DNA of 64,000 bases. Source: Ptychodera flava. Taxonomy: Eukaryota; Hemichordata; Enteropneusta; Ptychoderidae. Made by a program: the position numbers and the translations under genes. Shown here piece after piece: positions 11,386 to 21,200 of the stretch; positions within the stretch are counted from its first letter, which is position 1; every line of letters starts with the position of its first letter. The stretch covers positions 30,084,388 to 30,148,387 of the forward strand of contig NC_091928.1 of the NCBI RefSeq assembly GCF_041260155.1, written 5' to 3'. The notes under the pieces were generated by a model, which saw only the letters and a list, made by a program, of their open reading frames with translations, did no database searches and was not told the origin of the DNA.

Positions 11386-14300
11386 AAATAAATAAAATGT
11401 AGTTGTATTTATGATTCCAGTTCTTACATGTACCGGTACATGTATGTTATATTTAAATCAACCAATCAATGAATCAATCAATATTAAGGTTAGTTTAACT
11501 TACCCTTCTCATCCATTGCAGAGGTGACAATTGTTTCACCAAGTTGTATCTCTTCAGCAAGTTTCTTCAGCATTTCAATATCAGATTGTGCATCAGATAC
11601 ATGTACTTGTTCCAGTTGTGTCCTCAGTCCAGTTATTACTTTTTCTTTTTCTTTAAGCTGAGTTTTTAGTGTATTGATTTCACTAAGCTGTGTAGAAACT
11701 ACTTTTCCAGCATTTTGATACTGTTGCAAAGATTCATCAAGTTGCATTTTTAATTGTGATTTTTCCTGTAGCGCATCAGTTAACCTGCCTTCCAGAATTA
11801 TCTTCTCTGTGAAAGCCTTGTCAAGCTGCCTTTGTAGAGACTGAACTTTAGACTTTGCCAGTGCCAAGTATCTGATGTCAGAATCTGTGAGTTGATATTT
11901 GCTTGGTTTTATTGGTAGTAAACTTCTAGCCTGTAAACTTAGTGACTCATATGCTGTTGAGATGGACAGAGTTGGGTCACTATGTTGTGTGAGTTTTTCC
12001 TCTAATCCTGTAAAACGACAAGATATAGGCAGTATACCAACTACTTTCTATTACATCGGCTTTTGCTGCTAAAACTGCTTATTTTACCATGAACATTGCC
12101 AAATATATAGTTTTCTTTATCCAGTTAATTTAAGAAGAGTTTTTCAGAGAACACAGGTATGCTTTGACAGAGTTCACAACAAGACATCCTGCATAATGAG
12201 GAGAACAATTATGCCATTACGTGATGATAGATGGTGATTTCATGATGATAGATTGGTGATTTCATGACGAGACTACTGCTACTTGCAGGTACCACCACTA
12301 AGCAGTGGTTCATGATGACTCTATCATTATTGTCATTTTCTATTTGTTCCTTGGACCTCGTATACACACGCTTTGAATGATGCTGATTATTGGATCTCTT
12401 TTGATGTCATTTTGCTCTAATATATCTTTTCCCAATGACTGGATTAATCACCATATGAATATTGTTCATGCCATATCTCATTCCATACAGTGATACAAAT
12501 ATAAGGTTGACTACTTAATTAATAGTGCATATAATTCCATTACTCCTTAAATGTTCATTGGTCTAAGTGTATGACTAACTTTTAAGTATGGAATCAATAT
12601 CACACATCAACAACATTAAAGGCGGAGCCTCCCTTCAAAAGGGCGCGAAGCTATGGAGGTGTTCATTGTGTACAAATGTAAGTGGACACTAAACAGGCAA
12701 CACGTGGGCACACACGCTCCAGAAAATGGCACTTTTTAGTTTTCAAGACGCAAAAAACGCAGACTGGCAAGCAGTCATCGCGAAGCTGCTGCCAATCTAA
12801 CGCTGTGGTTATATTCAAATTCTAACATGACTAAAAGACGATTTTTAGGAAATTTGAGCGTTGGTGGTGAGGAATCAATGACCGTTGGCGATTTGAACCA
12901 ACCGTCAATCAAAACATTGTATTAAGTCTGTTTGCAGGATTAGCAAAAGGTGCCAAAAGGTTGAGATCAGTTTGTGTAATTAATGTTACAGAAATCAAAC
13001 ATCGTACTAGCCAAGTGTTTGACTGGGCGAAGAACTCCACTAATGCGAGAACCTGGGATTGAAAACTGACGCTTTAACTTTTGAGTTTCTGTTACTGCAA
13101 GGCGATAATATGACAATACAGTAAAGAGGACACAAATTTGACTTTCAGTAAAAGATACCTTCTGACACCAAGTAGTGCTAAGATTTCCTGCCTAACTCAT
13201 GGTATGTTAAACTGTGTCTGCCATTTTGATCACTGCTCAATCATATCAAACTGAAATGCTCGCACTTTTCATTGTATGCACACCATGCACTCACAGTGGA
13301 TGACTTAATGGTTTCAAGTTTGGGATCAATCTCAAACAACAACAGCTTTTACTTTTGCTGTAAATGAATACCCTCTACGATTTGCTGTTTGTGATTCATC
13401 CCAAACTTGAAACCAAGTCCCTCACTGAGACTGCATGGTGTACATTAAACGAAAGGTTTGATAGCAAGCATTTCAGTTTGATATGATACAAGTAGTGATG
13501 AAAATTACTGACATGATTAAGTTTAGTAAGATACTAGATTATAATAAAGTTCTAAATTTTTAAAAAGTACTAAAATGATACCTGTGTATGGACAATGTTT
13601 CCTGTGAATACACAGAAATAGAGAGGCCATCATTGCTCTGTATGGATATGACCTAGCTCACCTCAAGCAAGACCATCTCTGTACCTGTAATTCTGCACAC
13701 TAGTATTCATCATTACAGGACAAAGTATGGTATACTAGGATGAAAATCCTGATGTTTGCATATTTACCGGTATTTAGTTATTATGTCATTGGAGTTGATA
13801 TATCTAAACTATACATTATCTGGTTAAAGTAGTTTTAAGTTTTTAGGAGCTAGGTCCTGGTTTTAACTTTGTTATAAGATTCAGGTTCAGCAGGTAATTT
13901 TGAATACTCACTTTGTCCAAGGTTACATGTAGTTTGGGATGGTTCAACAATTGGATCACTTGCTTGCTGAAACAAATCAGGTTCTTCAGTCTGACAAACA
14001 AATCAGAGAAGTTATTTTTGCAAAAAGTCCACACTCATGGTTTGCCATAATCTCATAACATTTCCTATGCATCACTGATATTTTGCCATTTTGTTGTAAT
14101 AGCATAATACATGTATAATCTTAAATGTATGCTAAATATTCAATTCAATTCAATTCAATATGATGTATACTGCTTATATATGATGTGACTGCTCAGAATT
14201 TGATCAATGTAACTGTAATATGAAGTTGGCTGTCATATAATGACTTCATGTTGCCTCAAAATCCTAATAGCATATACCAGACATCAGTAGTAAAATGTAT

Positions 14301-15243
14301 TTAACAACTGAATAATTACAAGTTCATTGCAGGTAATTCTAAATGACTGGGGTGCATTGAAGATTAAATATCACTGTACATAATTGTCACTGTACGAACT
14401 TTAGCTACAGTGAGAGGGGAGAGAATTTACTCACATCTTGTGTAGCAATATGCTATAACGACCTTGAAGTGGATACTGTTATTATATTATCAATGTGTGT
14501 TTCTTAACTTTTTAAGCAGTTGTTTAGTTTGCCATAGCACCTGAATTTAGTCAGAGTCATCGAATGAACCTTGAAGGCTTGGGACCATGTATTTTGAAGA
14601 TGGACACTCAGCCATGAAAACTGACGTGACGCTTACAACGTGTTCAATCAGTGAGGTGAATGCTGCATGTTTCAACATGGCAGGACTAACACACTATATT
14701 AGATGGAGTACTAAATTCATTGAATTTTAATATTCATTTAATTTTTTCTCATCTTGAATGTTGTGATTTTTGTTTTCTGCGTGACCATTGTTAAAACATT
14801 AGCCTTCTTTGTAAATTTTTTAGTTGACTGTCCCGTCTTAGGTATTCTACTCGCTTATCACAGTCAGCATCATAGGGTACAGGGAACAGTCCCCTGGGGT
14901 GGGGAGGAAGGTGTTTTTGTGCAACGGTTTACCTTATTTGATTTTATTAATTTTGACTATGATATTTCAAATAAAGAGTTCAACTCTACACCGTCTGACT
15001 GCTTATTATTACCGACAAGTCCTTATCTCCTCTCCAACTTATGTATACACCTCTGTAATTGCTCCGACAACATTGCCAACTTGCTTTCGACTCCAAACTG
15101 TCTGACTGTGTTTCCAATGCCTACAATTCCTTATCTCCTCTTCAACCAGTGCACATACCACTCTAATTGCTGCGCAAACATTGCCAACTTGTTAATGACT
15201 GAGCGTATCAGCGGATTAGCTTAATAAGTCAACATCACAGCCG

Positions 15244-15281
<38 letters not shown>

Positions 15282-18200
15282 AGTGAAATAACGGCTGTGG
15301 TGTTGACTCAATCACTTAATCCGCTGATATGGACAGCGGATTAGCAAGTTGGCAATGTTGTCGGAGCAATTACAGAGGTGTATACACAAGTTGAAGAGGA
15401 GATAAGATAGTCAAAATTAATAAAATCAAATAAGGTAAACCGTTGCACAAAAAACACCTTCCTCCCCACCCCAGGGGACTGTCCCCTGTACCCTATGTCA
15501 GCATCAGCGGTCACCCAGTAAGGATAGTTAGTTTGTTATGTAGTAATAATAATAATAACAACAATAATTTTAAAAAAAGGGAAGCAGAACAATGTAAATT
15601 AACAACATCAAAATGATTTTGACAATATGGGTATAACATCACATACCAAAATACTAGATGTTTCAAGATATACTATGTGGTGATCTCTAATTGAGGTTAC
15701 TATTTGTATTTTTAGTTTATGATGAGGCATAGTCTTGCATGACAAACTGACATAATACAATTTTGTTTTCCTTGTGGTGCTGTCGAGTCACATTAACATG
15801 TAAGACATGATATATTTTCTTTTACCTCTGAATCAAAGTTACAATGACCATCATCGTCTTCTATTTCATCACGGAATATAACTGGCTGAACTCCCCCACC
15901 GTCACCTGGAAGAAAGAAAAATTACAATTAGGCAGAGAAAAGCTAATTATGAGATTACTGAGGACTTTTAGATTTTATTTTATTTTTTTCGCAGTCAGAA
16001 TAATTATCACAACTGAGCTTGATTGTTGTGCCCCTATTTTTAAGGATGGGCTTAGTGTTTTGGACTGTGATGACTTCGCTTGGTGACAGCAGGACAGTAA
16101 GATGTTCAAATCCGATTGAAACTCTACTGAATTGTATATAGAAGCTATTTAAGAGACATAGTTGCTCCTTTTTGAGCTTTTTTCATGAATTTTATTTGAT
16201 ATGAAAAGTAATTTGTGTTGTTTGACTTCTTGAAACATGCTGAAATACTTGTCACACAGTGCACAAACTCAACTCTACTTGTTCCCAGAAAACATCCAAT
16301 GAAACTTTTTATGGTCTGTACCAAAAAATCAAAACAAAATATTCTGGTGTTGCAACTCCCACCATGCTTTGCTGAACATACACTGTTACATAATGTTTGG
16401 ACTGCAATACACAAACTTTTGTAATGTAATCTTTTTTGGGGTCCCTTTCATATTGATAAGGATAGCGTTTTTTCCTTACATCATGGCAATGTTAATTTGT
16501 CACAGGAAAGTAAGTTGGAATAGGAAAAATCCAATTTCTTCAGCGGTCACAAACAAATAGTCTGTTTGCCTTTAGCGATAGGGTAATATAATTTCATCCT
16601 CTACACTGAGTGACTCCATGCAAGTATTCAAAGTTTTCCTGATATTACAAAAAGGTAAAAACAGAGGCACTTTTTCCGTTAATGTCTTGAATTTAATTAT
16701 TGAGGTGGCAACTATGCTTTGTGAACTGTGATTTAAGATAATTAAAAAGACCACTTACATTTTGTGATAATTTTAAAAGCAATAACATAAAATCATAATG
16801 AAGAAACAGCACATTTACAAACAGCCTGTGTGATGATTTGTGAGAGCAAATTTAGAATGAGCTTACGGATAATGAAGAAACGTTCAATTTCTTCAAACTT
16901 CACTGTGTCATATGTAGCTTTCAACTGCAGTGTTATTCCAACTTTGGCAGCTATCTCTCTCATTTCATCTGTTATCAGCAGTGGTTCCAGTGCTTTAGCC
17001 AGATTTCTAGATCTACAAGTCTGCTTCAACCTGTAGAGATAATAAAGTGTTAAAATCTTCAGCAAGATTCCCAAAGACTCTGCTGTCATAGTTGTTGGAT
17101 CCAGACCAACTTTCTCCTTGCAGACTTTCTTTACTTCATTGCAATTGTCTTCATCTGCCAGCACAGCTTGCACTCTGCGTTTCAGTCCCTGTTCACATTC
17201 TCCCCATGCAGCCTTCACCTCATTCTTTTTTCTTTCCTGCAGCCTTTGAAGTTGTATAGAGACGGCTTTGGCTTGTTCTTCTAGTTGTCTTAGGCGTTTT
17301 TGAAGCATCTCCTCATCCAAGGCTACTTTAACAAGGCAATCTGATGTATGATAAAAAGATGGCGTAAATAGTCGAAAAATACAGTGTGATTGATAAATTA
17401 ACATGGTAAATTGAAGCTGTTGTTTTGCTTATTTGTTTCTTATTTGTGTCCTGAATTAAAGGTTAATAGTGTGAATAATTTGTATTGATGACCAATGCTA
17501 GGAATTCTCAATTTAAATCGCTTTTAGTTGTCCTTAACATGAATAACTTGAATCTTCAGTGTTATGGGTTGATAATTGAGATGTTTGATTCTTCTTCGAT
17601 CCATACATCATAAAATGTAATCATTTACTTTGCTCGTTCATTAAATGGTCATGTAGTGTGACAGAAGTGAATCCAGTATACAAATTGCCCACATTTAAAT
17701 TGATCCACTGCTGCAAATTTACTTAGACAATTACAGTGTTACCATAGACTGTGATAGTCCTAAATTGTAGAATTTGTACAGCATTAAAGAGGAAAGTCCC
17801 CTACAAAAGGGGGATTATGATAAGACTATGCAGATGTGAAAAAGCCACGCTACGGGTAAGACGCACTTGATTTGCTCCAAGATTTCCGGAAATTCACGAC
17901 GGGTTAACGGCGTTAATTTCCGTCCAATCTCATACATGACACTGTGAATGTATAGCGACTGCCTATATGTCGAAAAAAAACTTGAAAAACACTGTTATTT
18001 AACACAGAGAACGCATATTTTCACAAAGCGTGGTTCCAGAATGTCCATTTGACCTCTGTTCTAAATGTTAATGTATGCTGCCAATCATGATTACTCAAAT
18101 TCAAATTGCGGCCTGGGCGATCTTGATCCTTGCGGAGCACAACTAACAAAGCGTACTGACTTATCACTAAAATCACCGTTATGTACCTAAACATACGCAT

Positions 18201-21200
18201 GTATACACAACCACATACAACGTACACGATAAGACACATGTAATGAACAAGCAAGAAGCGGCATTTTCTTTTTGGAGTGATTGGTGGTCTTGAAAAAACG
18301 TTTTGTATGTGTTCCTGTAAAAAGTTATGAACATTGAGAGTCTTCACACGTCGTTTTGAAGGCAATCAAAATTTCATTTCTTCCTTCAGGCATCGAAACT
18401 GAAGAATCTTTTCACTCACATTTTGAGGAAGTACCTTTGGCATTGTGACAACTTTGGTCATTGTTTTTATCAGTTGATTCAATTCAGTTGAGCTGAGTGG
18501 AATGGAAATATCAGTGTTACCACTGTTACTGGCTACGTCAACATTGCGTAGTAGATCGATCATCCATACTCGAGTACTCATCGACGACGACCACAGCCTT
18601 GCACTGTGCACAGCTGTCCTGGGGGAGTCATCAGCGTCATTTATTCTTTACCAATGTATTTCAAAATACTTGACTGACCATTGTCACAGATTACTGGTAG
18701 TTCCTTTGTTGAAGTTTCTGGCTTAAATATGGTGAACTGCAAGCAGCGTATATAGTATTCACATATACAGGCTCATCTATGGAACTACGGACAACTTTTC
18801 CACTACGTCTCAGTCACATGTCATTTGCATATTACGAACGGTCGTCGATGTTTTCCGAGGTTAACTATCCGAGGTAACCGGATATGCAACCTGCGCTTCT
18901 ATACTTCGGGTCATGCTGTTGCATACCAAACTCTAAACTGGGGATCGTAACGTTTTAAATCAGTTTTACTCAAAATTTCTTCACCCTTTTCTGTGATTTG
19001 TTCGAAATACCAAAATTACACTGAAAATAAGCTTACGAATGAGTGAAGATTTGTTTTTCAAAGTCACAAGTTTTTTCCGTTGCAAGCTGCGTGTAACCCG
19101 GCCGCGCGACGTCTTTTACCAGTGACCGGCTATTATCTACATCACTGCCAACCAAAAAAACCATAAAGCTACAAACAGTAGAAGGTTCTAACTTACGATT
19201 GCTTACGATCACAATCTGCTGCCGTCCTTAGAGACTATTTTTTACATCCATGGCTAGACTTTCCCCTTAGGCCTATTGTTTATATGTCTAGTTTGCGCGC
19301 TTGTACCGAGCACGAGATGTTCAGGGCTAGATTTGAACTCGATACAGTGCCCGAGGAAATTCTCTCCTGAACTAAGTCAAGACCTTCGTTTTCTATCTTC
19401 CTTCCGAAGCTCGTAAAAATATGTCCATTTCAACTACTGGCTTCAATCACAGCGCCTTCACATTCAAATCACCCGCTGCTGTTGTGAGAAAGTATCCGTT
19501 CCATGTTGAAAGCCGGGGTTGAAACCAGGGGGTTGAAAACCGGGTCCCGTTTGAAATCGCAACGGAATATGCACACATCTACTTAGACGCAAAAAAGTTA
19601 GCAGAAATTCAGAGATGTATTGAAAGCCATACATCGTTGCTGTTTATTGAGTAAATTGTATGATGGAAATTCGTCTCCGAACTCGGCGATACATGAGCGG
19701 CCCATTCTGTTTCATAACTTCCTAAAGTATACATGTATTTCTATTGCATACCACAGCGGTCATCGCATCGCTGTCTATCGAACCACAAAACGACTGTGAT
19801 TTGAATTCAGTAAATTTTGATTGGATTCGAACTCAAAACGTACGGCATACAGTCACCTTAGTAGAGAAGAAATCACAGTCAAGGAAGGTCTGTCGACCAG
19901 ACCACAGCCCCTCGACCACTCCACAAACCCTAGTTATAATGTAGTCTCGAATCGTGTGAACCCTACACACTTCCGTAATATTCAGGCAGAGGTGATAATC
20001 GGTAGTTCCTGGTGTAAAAGATAGTTTATTTTATTCTGATAAGCCAACGACTAAGCAAGTGTTTAACCATCCCGCCCAGTGTTTACCAACAACCAACGTC
20101 ACTACGACGTTGCCTATTGTGCGCCCACGGCGCTGGACTTTCCTCTTTAAATGGTATAACTGCTTGATCATGTGGGCCTGGAACTTTATTCATATATCTT
20201 TATAATACTATAATAAATGAACAGAACTCACGACTGAAATTACTGTGAAATGTAGTGGTAGCTCTGTATTTCACGACTCATGTAGATGTGACAATTGGGA
20301 GAATGTTATTAGCTACACAGAAACTGCAATTACAGGACGTTCATTGTAAGCTGTATCTAAATTGGTATTGTGTGATTAACAGTCTCTCCTGTTTGCACAG
20401 CAATGCTCAGCTACTGAAAGGTATGATCATGCAACCTTGGATGTGGATATAAATTACCTTGTTGTTCTTCATTACAATTTCCGTCCTTTGCCTCCTCAGT
20501 GTTTGGTTTTTCATTTTCCGTCTCAGACCGCGTGGTCGTTGCTTGGCCAGACTCTGCATCTTCCTTATCCATCACATCACCATGTGTTTCTTTGACCGCT
20601 TGGCTTCCAATACCATCATCTTTAGTCACAGCTGTGTTGACAGTTTCCAGTCACTGACTCCGGAACTCCCTTTGATGATTGTGTGCTTGATATTCCAATG
20701 TTGATTGATGGTCTTTCATTATCTGGTGTAGTATAAGATTAAACAAGGGAAAATGGTCAACACACAGTCATTATTCTTTACATTAAGGCAAACTTAGTGT
20801 TTATAACATATCATTTTCAACTGCTTATTTTAAAAGTCGTTATGTTAACAAGCATAGTCACAATTTTTGTCTCACTTTGTTTTCTGTTTCGTCCTTTTCA
20901 GGTTACCCGACTTTTCACCATGATAACTTTGTCATCTCATGAGCTGTGGATTTCCCTTAAAAGGCAAATGAAATGTTTGGCTGACCTTCACTTCTGATAT
21001 CAATGTCATATTGAATTTCATCATGCACTGATTTCAAAAATTGACAAGTCTTTACATCATAAAGTTATGCTGATTTGTTTTCCTTTTGTACAAAAAACAG
21101 AGTTGAACCATAATGACATTTCAAGTGACATTACTTTGTGAAGAGCATGATCTTCTGGGACAGTACAATAGAGGAGAAAATGGCTGAAACAATTTACTCT

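Noticed and set aside
14754-15224. 156-aa plus-strand open frame
   Set aside because: Lies in the left arm of the large inverted repeat. The inverse arm and the relative at 60225 do not keep the frame.
18366-18611. Extra exon of the multidomain gene
   Set aside because: It sits inside the TTAA-flanked element and has no border in a matching phase, while exons B and C already join in phase.
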